64,000 nucleotides of DNA, taken from positions 434,001 through 498,000 of the forward strand of contig LAPX01000004.1 in assembly GCA_001858525.1 (NCBI GenBank), read 5' to 3'. The notes below the pieces were generated by a model. That model worked only from the letters and a program-made list of their open reading frames with translations. It had not been told where the DNA came from and did no database searches. The translations under genes and the position numbers were made by a program. Of this stretch, positions 23,652 to 32,259 are shown piece after piece (within the stretch, counting starts at the first letter, position 1; every line of letters starts with the position of its first letter). Origin of the DNA: Vampirovibrio chlorellavorus (GTDB lineage: Bacteria; Cyanobacteriota; Vampirovibrionia; Vampirovibrionales; Vampirovibrionaceae).

Positions 23652-25759
23652 GCGCTCCCAAAAATAAAATGCCCAAACTGACCTGGAAAGATTTGCTAAA
23701 GCATAACGATGTGCTGTTGGCGGTGGGCATTGTGTTTGTGGTCACCATGATGGTGATTCCCCTGTCGCCGTTGATCCTGGATGTGTTTCTGACCCTGAAC
23801 ATCGCCCTGTCAGTGACGATTTTGCTGGTCACGCTGTACACCCAAGAGCCGCTTCAGTACTCCACCTTTCCCACCATTTTGCTGTTTGCCACTTTATTCC
23901 GGCTGGGTCTTAACGTCAGCACCACCCGGTTGATTCTGCTCAACGGGGAAGCCGGACAAGTGGTTCACGCCTTCGGGAACTTCGTTATCGGCGGGAATTA
24001 CGTGGTGGGTATGCTGATCTTCATCATCCTCATCATCATCAACTTTATCGTTATCACCAACGGTGCGGGCCGAGTCTCGGAAGTGGCCGCCCGATTTACT
24101 TTGGACGCCATGCCCGGTAAGCAGTTGAGCATTGATGCCGATTTAAACGCCGGTATGATCGATGAGAAAGAGGCCAAGCGCCGTCGGCAAAACATTCAGA
24201 GAGAGGCCGATTTTTACGGGACCATGGACGGTGCCAGCAAGTTTGTAAAAGGCGATGCCATTGCCGCCATTATTATTACGGTCATCAACATTGTAGGCGG
24301 CTTGATTATCGGGGTCATGCAGATGGGCATGCCCTTAGAGCAGGCTGCCGCCACCTTCACCACCCTATCGGTAGGGGATGGTTTGGTTTCCCAGTTGCCC
24401 GCCCTGATTATTTCAGCGGCCACCGGTATTTTGGTCACCCGGGTCAATGATTCCGAGATGTCTCTGGGGGATGAAATTGGCGGACAAATGTTTCAAAACC
24501 CCAAGGTCATGGCCATTATGGGCAGCCTGATGCTGTTGATGGGCATGATCCCCGGCTTGCCCAACCTGCCTTTCCTGACCGTTGGCGCTTTGGCTGTGGG
24601 TGGTAGCTTTCTACTGGTGAAAAACACCCGGGAAAAGGCTGAACTGAAAATACTGGAAGATAACAAGGCCAAAACCGTTCAAAAGAAGAAAACCACCACC
24701 GAAAACGTGCTGGATTTGCTGCAAGTGGAAACCATGGAGCTGGAAATCGGCTATCGGCTGGTGCCGCTGATTGAAGCGGAAGCGGGAGGCGACCTGCTGG
24801 AGCGGATTGCCCAAATTCGCAAGCAGGTGGCTTTGGAATTTGGCTTTGTACTGCCGTCCATTCGGGTGCGAGACAATTTGCAATTGCCGCCCAACCAGTA
24901 CAACATCAAGTTGCGGGGCGTGACCATTGATCAGGGGGAGGTGATGGCCGATTTATGGCTGGCCATGAGTACCGATCCCGATATCATTGAGCCCATTCAA
25001 GGTATTGAGACCAAGGAGCCCGCCTTTGGCTTACCCGCTTTGTGGATTGAGGCCGATGAAAAAGAGCAGGCCGAGCTGAACGGATACACCGTGGTCAGTG
25101 CCTCAGCGGTGGTGTCTACTCATTTGACGGAATTTATCAAGAAAAACTCGGCGGACATTCTGGGCCGGGCCGATGTCCAGAACCTGTTGACCAATGCCAA
25201 AAAATCCAACGAAAGCCTGGTCACGGATTTGGTTCCCGACACACTGACCGAAGCCGAAATCCAGATTATTTTGCAGAACCTGCTGCGAGAAAAAGTCAGT
25301 ATTCGGGACATGGTGACCATTCTGGAGTCATTGGGTTACCACTGCCGAGTCAACAAAGACCCGGATTACCTCACCGAGCAGGTGCGCATGGCCTTGTCCC
25401 GCAGTATTTGCAAGCAACACCAAAACCCGGACACCGGAGAATTGCCCGTGTTAACCCTGGATCCTACTGTGGAAGAGCAAATGGCCCAAGGCTTAACCCA
25501 GGATGGGCAGACTTTGGCCCTGGGACCCGTGTTTACCCAAAAACTATTTGCCGCCCTCAATCAGGAAATAGAGCGGGTGATTGGTGCCCATGGGGTACAG
25601 CCGGTCTTGCTGTGCAATGCCCGCTTGCGTTTGCCTTTCAGGCGTATGATTGAACGCATGCTGCCCCAAATTGCCGTGCTGTCCTACAACGAGATTGGCC
25701 CCAGCATCAAGGCCACCGCCGTGGGCTCGGTGCGGGTGGATTTGGCCCAATTGGCTTAA
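23648..25759 (+). CDS. flhA: flagellar export-gate protein FlhA
   Basis: A 703-residue protein with eight N-terminal helices (about 20-325). The diagnostic loop is FVITNGAGRVSEVAARFTLDAMPGKQLSIDADLNAG (seen in parts), with the conserved MDGASKFVKGDAIA stretch. The large cytoplasmic domain (about 360-703) binds export chaperones. Length matches the family. It is translationally coupled to flhB. An flhF/fleN gene, often next, is not present here. Confidence 0.97.
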   Translation: MSAPKNKMPKLTWKDLLKHNDVLLAVGIVFVVTMMVIPLSPLILDVFLTLNIALSVTILLVTLYTQEPLQYSTFPTILLFATLFRLGLNVSTTRLILLNGEAGQVVHAFGNFVIGGNYVVGMLIFIILIIINFIVITNGAGRVSEVAARFTLDAMPGKQLSIDADLNAGMIDEKEAKRRRQNIQREADFYGTMDGASKFVKGDAIAAIIITVINIVGGLIIGVMQMGMPLEQAAATFTTLSVGDGLVSQLPALIISAATGILVTRVNDSEMSLGDEIGGQMFQNPKVMAIMGSLMLLMGMIPGLPNLPFLTVGALAVGGSFLLVKNTREKAELKILEDNKAKTVQKKKTTTENVLDLLQVETMELEIGYRLVPLIEAEAGGDLLERIAQIRKQVALEFGFVLPSIRVRDNLQLPPNQYNIKLRGVTIDQGEVMADLWLAMSTDPDIIEPIQGIETKEPAFGLPALWIEADEKEQAELNGYTVVSASAVVSTHLTEFIKKNSADILGRADVQNLLTNAKKSNESLVTDLVPDTLTEAEIQIILQNLLREKVSIRDMVTILESLGYHCRVNKDPDYLTEQVRMALSRSICKQHQNPDTGELPVLTLDPTVEEQMAQGLTQDGQTLALGPVFTQKLFAALNQEIERVIGAHGVQPVLLCNARLRLPFRRMIERMLPQIAVLSYNEIGPSIKATAVGSVRVDLAQLA

Positions 25760-25790
25760 ATGGAGTCGCTGACGTGGAGTGTGATTGGTC

Positions 25791-26189
25791 ATGAAACTGA
25801 ATACCAAAGTAGGCGGAATCTGTGCCAGCTTGACCTTTCTGATTACGGCACTCCCTGGCTTTTACCAGCAGGCCCGGCCCACGGACTTTAATTTTATCTC
25901 TTCAGACTCTTTTTCGGGCATGGCCGTGGTGGAAACACTGGCCATCAGTCTGCTAGGGGCTCTGGCCGCTGGTATGATCGGCTACATCATTGGCGATATC
26001 CTTTCTAATCCGCAAAAGGCTGCCAAACCATCGGCTTCCCCTCTCCCGTCTCCCGCCGCCCCGGTGGTCACACAGCCGGATTCATCCGATCTAACTGAGA
26101 ATGGCCCTGAGATTGACGAAGAAAGTGACCTGACAGAATCACCAGATCCTGGCACAGCACCAGCGGCTGAAACGGCCGATTTGGAATAA
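25791..26189 (+). CDS. unrecognised small membrane protein downstream of flhA
   Basis: A 132-residue protein starting at the ATG (MKLNTKVGGI). It has a hydrophobic N-terminal segment (about 8-24), a second helix (about 48-70, LAISLLGALAAGMIGYIIGDIL) and an acidic Pro/Ser/Glu-rich tail. No motif is recognised. Position suggests it is part of the flagellar transcription unit; a CGCT/AGCG stem with T runs just after its stop may end that unit. Confidence 0.65.
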   Translation: MKLNTKVGGICASLTFLITALPGFYQQARPTDFNFISSDSFSGMAVVETLAISLLGALAAGMIGYIIGDILSNPQKAAKPSASPLPSPAAPVVTQPDSSDLTENGPEIDEESDLTESPDPGTAPAAETADLE

Positions 26190-26221
26190 ACGCTGCTTTT
26201 TAGCGGTTTTGGGGAAGTGTT

Positions 26222-26230
26222 TGCTATAAT
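26222..26230 (+). promoter_or_regulatory. extended -10 promoter upstream of the CDF-CBS-CorC gene
   Basis: TGC immediately before a perfect TATAAT gives an extended -10 element. No good -35 is visible at 16-18 bases, which extended -10 promoters tolerate. Transcription would start near 26237, leaving a leader of about 85 bases before the GTG start at 26322. Confidence 0.5.
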
Positions 26231-26321
26231 AAAGTATTAAATTAGCTTGGTTGCGCTGAAATTAAAGTTTTTGGCAACAATGCCGATTTAATAATTACCG
26301 TTTTCCCTAAAGGAAAAAGGT

Positions 26322-28259
26322 GTGTTGGAAGTAAACCCTCAAGGTTACATGGGTACAGTCGAACCTCCAGGCAGTACAAGGCCAGCCGATTATTCAGGCA
26401 CTCCCACCTATATCGGCCCTCGTGATAACGCATTTCAGCATGCGGAATCATCGCTTTGGGTTGCTTTTTTGGTCAATATTGCAGTGGGGGCCATTAAGTT
26501 CGTGGCTTGGCTATTTTCTCAAAGCCCCTCCATGTTCAGTGAGAGTTTGCACTCCTTTGGCGATGCGGTGAACAGCATTGCCCTGATTCTGGGGAACAAA
26601 TTCAGTCAACGCCCCCCGGATCGTAGTCACCCCTTTGGGTATGGACTGGAAGCCAATGTTTGGGCCTTGGCCGCTTGCGTTTTCCTCATTGGTACTTCCA
26701 TCTGGGCTGTTTCCGAAGGCTTTCAGCATTTTACCGCCCGAAACCAGGAAGTGATGACCCTGCATGGGTTCCTGACTTCTGTGATCATCCTGATCATCAG
26801 CATCATGCTGGAGATTGTGGCCGTTCGGCGTGCTTCTCAGGCTGTGCTGGAGGAAATGCAGATTACGCCGCGCAATGAGCTGCAAATTTTCACCCTGGCC
26901 TATGCCAATATTAAAAACGTACTCAGTCCCACCACCCGCTTTGTGTTCTACGAAGATAATATCGCGCTGTTGGGTGCTTTTTTGGCGTTAAGCGCCATTT
27001 CGGTTTCTTATTTTGTGGTGCACTCTGGTCTGGTGGTTCCGGGCACTTTGGCCTTGCCGGAGTTTCTCTCCTGGACACTGGTTCGCTTTGACGCCATGGT
27101 CTCCATGTTGATTGGTGGCTTGTTGGCCGGTATGGCCATTTACCTGTTTCGTCATAACCGGGGTATTCTGACCCAAAGTTCGGCCTCTCCCCGGGTGGAG
27201 AAAAAGATTACCGATTTGGTCACCAGTATGCACGGCGTTTCGGAAATTCTGGATTTAAAAACCCTGGATCACGGTATGGCGGGCCTGACCGTTCATCTCA
27301 AGGTGCAAGTGGATCCCTATATTCAGGTTAAGGACGTGGATGATCTGACCGAGCGCATCAAACACAAGATTCAACGCCGGGTGGTGCAGGCCTCTCAGGT
27401 CTTTGTGGAAGTGCTGGCCGATGAATCCGAGATTGAATGGGGCGAAAAGTTCAATGCACTGGTGGAGCAAGGCCGTAAGGAAGGGGTTTTGGATGCCCGG
27501 TCCGAAATCCTGCTGAAAAATGTCTATGACTTCAGTGAGGCCACGGTGAAAGACATCATGATTCCCCGCATTGACGTGGAATACGTGGATGTAGAGACCC
27601 CCTTGTCTGAAGTGGCTGATTTGATGATTGAAACCGGCCACTCTCGCCTGCCCGTGTTCAAGGAGAACGTGGATGATTTGGTCGGACTGGTGCATTCCCG
27701 CGATGTGTTTGAGCTTATTCGCAAAGACCAGATGGAAACATCGCTGGCCAGCATTGTGCGGGAGATTGATATTTTTCCGGAAAACAAGGGCATTAGCGAT
27801 TTATTGGAAGATTTCAAGCGCAATAAAATCCGGATTGCGGCGGTGGCCGATGAACATGGCGGTTTTGCCGGACTGGTAACTGTTGAGGACGTGATTGAGG
27901 AAATCATTGGCGAGATTTGGGATGAGCATGAGCCGGAAGACCCCATGATGATCATTCTTAGCCCCAATCGGGTTCAGGTCAACGGAAAATGCGAGATTGA
28001 AGATCTCAACGAGCAACTGGATTTGAACATTCCCTTTGATGATTTTAAGACGGTGGGTGGTTATGTTTTCGGTGAATTGGGCAGAGAGCCAGAAGAAGGT
28101 GATGAAGTCACCTTTGAGGACTTGAAATTCACCGTAAAAGAAGCCGATGGCCCTCGCATTGTCAGCGTGATGATTGAATCCCCTGTTCCGTTTCAGTTGA
28201 AGCGGGAAGTGTCCTCGGAGTCCAGCAAAGGCAACGGCACAGTGAACGTGGCCGATTAG
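26322..28259 (+). CDS. fusion of a cation diffusion facilitator with CBS pair and CorC_HlyC domain
   Basis: A 645-residue protein. The N-terminal half (about 40-345) is a CDF-family cation transporter resembling the SLC30A9-like branch: SESLHSFGDAVNSIALILG, then HPFGYGLEANVWAL and VFYEDNIALLGAF, with a cytoplasmic domain including GLTVHLKVQVDPYIQVKD. It continues into a CBS-domain pair (about 400-530; VKDIMIPRIDVEYVD, HSRLPVF, VGLVHSRDVF) and a C-terminal CorC_HlyC domain (about 545-635). CorC modules normally follow a CNNM/DUF21 membrane domain, so this is a swap of membrane module. A role in divalent-metal efflux under nucleotide control is inferred. GTG start with AAAGG upstream. Confidence 0.9.
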   Translation: MLEVNPQGYMGTVEPPGSTRPADYSGTPTYIGPRDNAFQHAESSLWVAFLVNIAVGAIKFVAWLFSQSPSMFSESLHSFGDAVNSIALILGNKFSQRPPDRSHPFGYGLEANVWALAACVFLIGTSIWAVSEGFQHFTARNQEVMTLHGFLTSVIILIISIMLEIVAVRRASQAVLEEMQITPRNELQIFTLAYANIKNVLSPTTRFVFYEDNIALLGAFLALSAISVSYFVVHSGLVVPGTLALPEFLSWTLVRFDAMVSMLIGGLLAGMAIYLFRHNRGILTQSSASPRVEKKITDLVTSMHGVSEILDLKTLDHGMAGLTVHLKVQVDPYIQVKDVDDLTERIKHKIQRRVVQASQVFVEVLADESEIEWGEKFNALVEQGRKEGVLDARSEILLKNVYDFSEATVKDIMIPRIDVEYVDVETPLSEVADLMIETGHSRLPVFKENVDDLVGLVHSRDVFELIRKDQMETSLASIVREIDIFPENKGISDLLEDFKRNKIRIAAVADEHGGFAGLVTVEDVIEEIIGEIWDEHEPEDPMMIILSPNRVQVNGKCEIEDLNEQLDLNIPFDDFKTVGGYVFGELGREPEEGDEVTFEDLKFTVKEADGPRIVSVMIESPVPFQLKREVSSESSKGNGTVNVAD

Positions 28260-28281
28260 CGGAACCCAGTGATTCTGTGCT

Positions 28282-29202
28282 TTAAGATTCCGCCGTGCCC
28301 ACCAGCGCCGCAGCGGCTTTCAGACTTTGCCAATCCTCAGGACTCATAATTGGCTGAGGCTCCCACAACGGTGGCTGCTGACTAACCGCTTGGTTGACGG
28401 CATGCAGTCGTTTGGGTAAGCTCGGGTGGTTTTCTCCGTAGACCTTCCACTCCAGTTGCCGCCACCATTTTGCCTTGCTTTTGTTCCGGGTCATATTTTC
28501 AAAGGCTGTTAAATAGCCGTCGGTGCCAAAGCCCGCTTTGGAAAGCAGTCGAATGGCATTAATGTCCGCTCTGGCCTCGTCTTTGCGTTCCATAAAAGCG
28601 GCCCATTGAAAGCTGCCAATCGGGACCACTAGAGAAACTCCCAAGCTTTTCACCAGACTGCGCACCCGGAAGACCCAAAAGGCCAGTTCATCCGCCAAGA
28701 CGATAGCGCCTGAGGCAATGCCCTGACGTACTCTTTTGGCTTTGACATCTTCAAACTGCACATGGCTCAACTCATGAGCCATCACAAACGCCAATTCCTC
28801 CGGGGATTTAGCTTGTTTCAGAGTATCCAGATGAAAGACCACGGTGCCATTGCCATAGGCGGCGGCATTATAAAACGGCTTATTCACCACCATGACTTTA
28901 TTGGGCTTGGGAATGCCATTCCGGCTGGCGATTTGTTGGGCCAATCGGGTGAGCGGTACGGTGGCTTCCGGCATATACAATGGTTTGGAGCGACTCAGTA
29001 TCCACTCATCAATTTTGGATGTGGCTTTGCGATCCGGCTTGGGTACAGCGGGTGCCTGGGGGGAGATGAACTCATCCAGCGTGTTAAGTGGATCGGTGAC
29101 CGGCGGGAGTTTGCGCGTGGCAGGAGAGACAAACTGCGGGTCTATGACGACTGGGATGACTGGTAGGACAGGCAGGTAGGCTCCCATCGAATCCACTGAC
29201 AT
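28282..29202 (-). CDS. M48-family zinc metalloprotease
   Basis: A 306-residue protein with the zinc-protease motif HELSH inside VMAHELSHVQFEDVKAKR, preceded by the M48 block VVFHLDTLKQAKSPEELAF and followed by a third-ligand Glu candidate in RKDEARADINAIRLLSKAGF. A single hydrophobic stretch after HELSH (about 160-205) could anchor it; no classical signal peptide is seen and the N-terminus is Pro-rich. A GGGAG ribosome site precedes the ATG. It is convergent with the CDF fusion gene. Quality-control proteolysis is likely for this class. Confidence 0.88.
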   Translation of the reverse strand: MSVDSMGAYLPVLPVIPVVIDPQFVSPATRKLPPVTDPLNTLDEFISPQAPAVPKPDRKATSKIDEWILSRSKPLYMPEATVPLTRLAQQIASRNGIPKPNKVMVVNKPFYNAAAYGNGTVVFHLDTLKQAKSPEELAFVMAHELSHVQFEDVKAKRVRQGIASGAIVLADELAFWVFRVRSLVKSLGVSLVVPIGSFQWAAFMERKDEARADINAIRLLSKAGFGTDGYLTAFENMTRNKSKAKWWRQLEWKVYGENHPSLPKRLHAVNQAVSQQPPLWEPQPIMSPEDWQSLKAAAALVGTAES

Positions 29203-29316
29203 GCAGAACTCCCCGTAACTTTTTTAACCCATATCTTTCTTTAAAGACTCGCTCCACTATACGGCACAGGCATTTGAAAATCCAGCGGATCGAATGGACT
29301 ATTTTTAGAAGGCTTT

Positions 29317-29718
29317 TTAGTGATCCACCGTGCTTAAAAAGTTGGCATCCCGAATCAGTACCCACTGCCCGGCCGCTGTTTTCCTGAAAACGGATAAAAC
29401 CGGCCCTTTGCGCTCTATGGCTTGTGCGCTGCCCTTGGGCGTAATGGCCAGATGCAGATAGCTTTGGCAGTAAAGCAGATTGCCCGATTCCTCCAATGCG
29501 TTAATGTGCCAATCGACGATGCTCAATTGGACACTTTGACGGATGGCACTGAAACTTTGGAGAAAATCGTCCCGGGTGATGGGTGGATGGTCGGCCACCA
29601 GAAAGATGGCATCTTCGGCCATCAGCGATTGAATGATGTCTAAATCCCCTTGGCCAGAGGCGTGATGCCAGGTTTGCATCAGGGAGTAAATGGGGTGATT
29701 TTCAAACGGCTTGGCCAC
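29317..29718 (-). CDS. NTF2/SnoaL-like small protein
   Basis: A 133-residue protein with the cone-fold pattern of nuclear-transport-factor-2-like proteins: an opening helix (IYSLMQTWHHASGQGDLDIIQSLMAEDAIFL), then alternating strands ending in GQWVLIRDANFL. Catalytic identity cannot be assigned from the fold. The GTG start lies inside the 3' end of tmk (17-base overlap) with AGGAAA upstream, so it is translated from the tmk message. Confidence 0.75.
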   Translation of the reverse strand: MAKPFENHPIYSLMQTWHHASGQGDLDIIQSLMAEDAIFLVADHPPITRDDFLQSFSAIRQSVQLSIVDWHINALEESGNLLYCQSYLHLAITPKGSAQAIERKGPVLSVFRKTAAGQWVLIRDANFLSTVDH

Positions 29719-30382
29719 GGCTGTTTTCCTGATTGGGTAGACTGGCTAAGGGTTTAAGGAGGGCTTCCAGTGCTTGCCTGACTTTGGGGTGCAAGGCCTC
29801 AGGGCTTTCCAGGGCATTAAACACCCGAATGCGCTGGGGCTCTTGTTCGGCCAGGTCTAAAAAGCCCGCCCGCACCTTGTTATGAAACTCTGCCTTTTCC
29901 CCTTCCATGCGATCCGCCTGCCCCCGATGGTTTACCCGCTGGGCCAATACCGCTGGTTCAGCGTCGAACAGAAAGGTTAAATCCGGCTGTTTGCCCTGAA
30001 TGGCAATGTGGTTGAGGTCCCGAATGGTGTCAATGGATAAGCCGCGTCCGTACCCCTGATAGGCCAGCGTGGAGTCCATATGCCGATCGCAGAGGACAAT
30101 GGTGCCTTGGGCCAGCGCCGGAAAGACCACTTCATCCATGTGCTGGGCCCGGTCAGCGATAAATAGCAACAGCTCGCTCAGCGGAAACACTGGGCCTTTG
30201 GAGTGTAGCAGAATCTGGCGCAGTTCCTGCCCGAAGGCGGTTCCTCCCGGATTTCGGGTGGTCAGCACTTTGTAGCCTTGGGCACTTAGGGCCTCAGCGC
30301 ATAACGCCAGCTGGGTGGATTTCCCGGAGCCATCCAGCCCTTCAAAGGTAATGAATAGACCCTGCTTTAATAGTGTGCCCAT
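29702..30382 (-). CDS. tmk: thymidylate kinase
   Basis: A 226-residue dTMP kinase with P-loop FEGLDGSGKST, the TRNPGGT element (commonly TREPGGT in relatives, so Glu is replaced by Asn), and DRHMDSTLAYQGYGRGL as the DR-x-x-x-S-x-x-AYQ motif. The lid region contains RVNHRGQADRME. It makes dTDP for DNA synthesis. The ribosome site is TGGAG. A frequent neighbour, holB, is absent here. Confidence 0.95.
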   Translation of the reverse strand: MGTLLKQGLFITFEGLDGSGKSTQLALCAEALSAQGYKVLTTRNPGGTAFGQELRQILLHSKGPVFPLSELLLFIADRAQHMDEVVFPALAQGTIVLCDRHMDSTLAYQGYGRGLSIDTIRDLNHIAIQGKQPDLTFLFDAEPAVLAQRVNHRGQADRMEGEKAEFHNKVRAGFLDLAEQEPQRIRVFNALESPEALHPKVRQALEALLKPLASLPNQENSRGQAV

Positions 30383-30456
30383 GTGTGCTCCATTCGCCCG
30401 ACTGTATCACTCGCTTAGCCTTCCATTATAAACAAATGGCTCATCAGCGACGGTGA

Positions 30457-32169
30457 TTAATCCCGGCTTTTGGGTGGTAGCACTTTTAAGCGGCGGTTGG
30501 GTTCATCGCCAATACTGACGCTGGTGAGATGGTGTTTTTCCACCAGTTCGTGCTGCATGCGGCGAATGTAAGAACGACGGGGAGCCAGTTCCACGGCCAA
30601 TTTTTCCGATAAAGCAGTATCAATGGCTTCCTGGGCTTCCCGCAAGGCCATTTCCACCTCATCTTCAAAAGGCGTTTGCGCAATTTGCCCAGCGAATGCA
30701 CCCGCTTCGGCGTCCAAGGCTTCCCGTAAGGCCCGCTGAATTTGGGGCATGGTGTTGGTTTTGGCGTAGAACACCGGGACTTCATAATCCTGGGCCAGTT
30801 TCAGAATTTTAGATCCGGGCCGGGCATTGGCCTTGATGGCAATCACGGCGTTGGCATCGTACACATTTTTGGTAATGCGCACGTGGTGCAGATTCAGCCG
30901 CTCTAAAATACGATCCAGATAAGACTTACTGATGCCATACACAAACACCCGATACTCTTCCTGGCCCACGGGTAAGGCGGCTAAGTCACGGGGGTGTTCG
31001 TTGAACTCGCCCGGATTAAAGGTGCCGGGTTCGGGTTCCATGATATGGCCGGGCATCACTTCAAAGTTGGTTTTAAGCACTTTGGTGGCCCCGGTTTCAC
31101 TATCAATTTTGCGAATTTCCGGAAACAGGGTCCAGCCTCGCAACAGGTGATCCACGGCTTCGGCCACATCCGGGTAAACGGCCAGGGTGTAGCGATCCCG
31201 GATTTCGATGCAGATATCGAAGGTGGGTTTTTTGGCCCGTTCCTGAATGGTTTTCTGAGATGCCCGACGTTTGGCCTCTTCATCGCCCAGAGTCACAGTT
31301 TGGATGCCCCCGGCCAAGTCGGACAGCATGGGGTTTTTGACCAGATTTTCCAGGGTATGTCCGTGGGCGGTGGCCACCAGAATGACGCCTCGTTCGGCGA
31401 TGGTGCGGGCGGCCATGGCCTCATCCTCGGTGCCGATTTCATCCACGATGATCACTTCCGGGGTGTGGTTTTGCACCGCCTCGATCATGGTTTCTTTCTG
31501 GCGATCCCGATCTGGCACTTGCATGCGGCGGGCCCGACCTACGGCAGGGTGCGGAATGTCGCCATCCCCCGCGATCTCGTTGGAAGTATCAACAATGACC
31601 ACGCGTTTTTGGCCTTCTCCGGCCAGCAACATGGCGATTTCCCGGAGGCGAGAGGTTTTACCCACGCCGGGGCGACCCAGCAGCAAGACACTTTTGCCGC
31701 TTTGGATAATGTCTTTAATGGGGTCCACAGTACCCGTGACCAGTTTGCCCACCCGGCAGGTCAGGCCCACAATATCCCCTTGCCGGTTGCGCATGGCGCT
31801 AATGCGGTGCAGGGTGCGGGGGATGCCAGCCCGGTTATCGCTGGTAAAGTAACCCATGTGCTTGACCACGTGATGAATTTCATCCAGGGTCACTTGCTGC
31901 TCGCCCAATTCCAGCAGTTTTCCTTCGGAAAAGCGGGCTTCCGGCAGGCGGCCTAAATCCATGACGATTTCAATTAAATCTTCGATATCGACCACTTGAA
32001 GCGCGTGTCTGATGCGCTCTGGGAGAATCTCAATAAGCAGTTGCAGATCAGTAGCGATGGCGTTTCCCTCAAAAATCACAGGATGAGATGGCGATACCAC
32101 ACAATGTTGAGGCTGATTCAAAGGCTGCAGAAAATTTCTGCTCGCTTGGGCAGGCTTTTTCAGTGTCAC
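30457..32169 (-). CDS. AAA ATPase with C-terminal R3H domain (Ycf45/SpoIIIAA-like)
   Basis: A 570-residue protein. Residues about 30-350 form a SpoIIIAA-like AAA ATPase: Walker A LLGRPGVGKTSRL, Walker B EVIIVDEIGTEDEA, sensor region VATAHGHTLENL. Middle and C-terminal regions lead to a terminal R3H module (RRMQHELVEKHHL, then GDEPNRRLKV) likely to bind single-stranded nucleic acid. This architecture is conserved across Cyanobacteria and algal plastids (Ycf45), supporting the lineage assignment. The start codon is unclear: GTG at 32169 has GAGG only a few bases upstream. The biological role is not established. Confidence 0.9.
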   Translation of the reverse strand: MTLKKPAQASRNFLQPLNQPQHCVVSPSHPVIFEGNAIATDLQLLIEILPERIRHALQVVDIEDLIEIVMDLGRLPEARFSEGKLLELGEQQVTLDEIHHVVKHMGYFTSDNRAGIPRTLHRISAMRNRQGDIVGLTCRVGKLVTGTVDPIKDIIQSGKSVLLLGRPGVGKTSRLREIAMLLAGEGQKRVVIVDTSNEIAGDGDIPHPAVGRARRMQVPDRDRQKETMIEAVQNHTPEVIIVDEIGTEDEAMAARTIAERGVILVATAHGHTLENLVKNPMLSDLAGGIQTVTLGDEEAKRRASQKTIQERAKKPTFDICIEIRDRYTLAVYPDVAEAVDHLLRGWTLFPEIRKIDSETGATKVLKTNFEVMPGHIMEPEPGTFNPGEFNEHPRDLAALPVGQEEYRVFVYGISKSYLDRILERLNLHHVRITKNVYDANAVIAIKANARPGSKILKLAQDYEVPVFYAKTNTMPQIQRALREALDAEAGAFAGQIAQTPFEDEVEMALREAQEAIDTALSEKLAVELAPRRSYIRRMQHELVEKHHLTSVSIGDEPNRRLKVLPPKSRD

Positions 32170-32259
32170 TTTCCTCTTGGATTTTTCCCTCTTGCCCTCA
32201 TTATATATTAGGTTGGGCAGACTGTCCTGAAAATTTGACGCTGATGCCTATTTCTTATT

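Noticed and set aside
30994-31956. 320-residue ORF on the plus strand inside the R3H ATPase gene
   Set aside because: It is the antisense shadow of a well-supported ATPase with intact motifs; its composition (His/Gly/Phe-rich) is typical of a reverse-frame translation.
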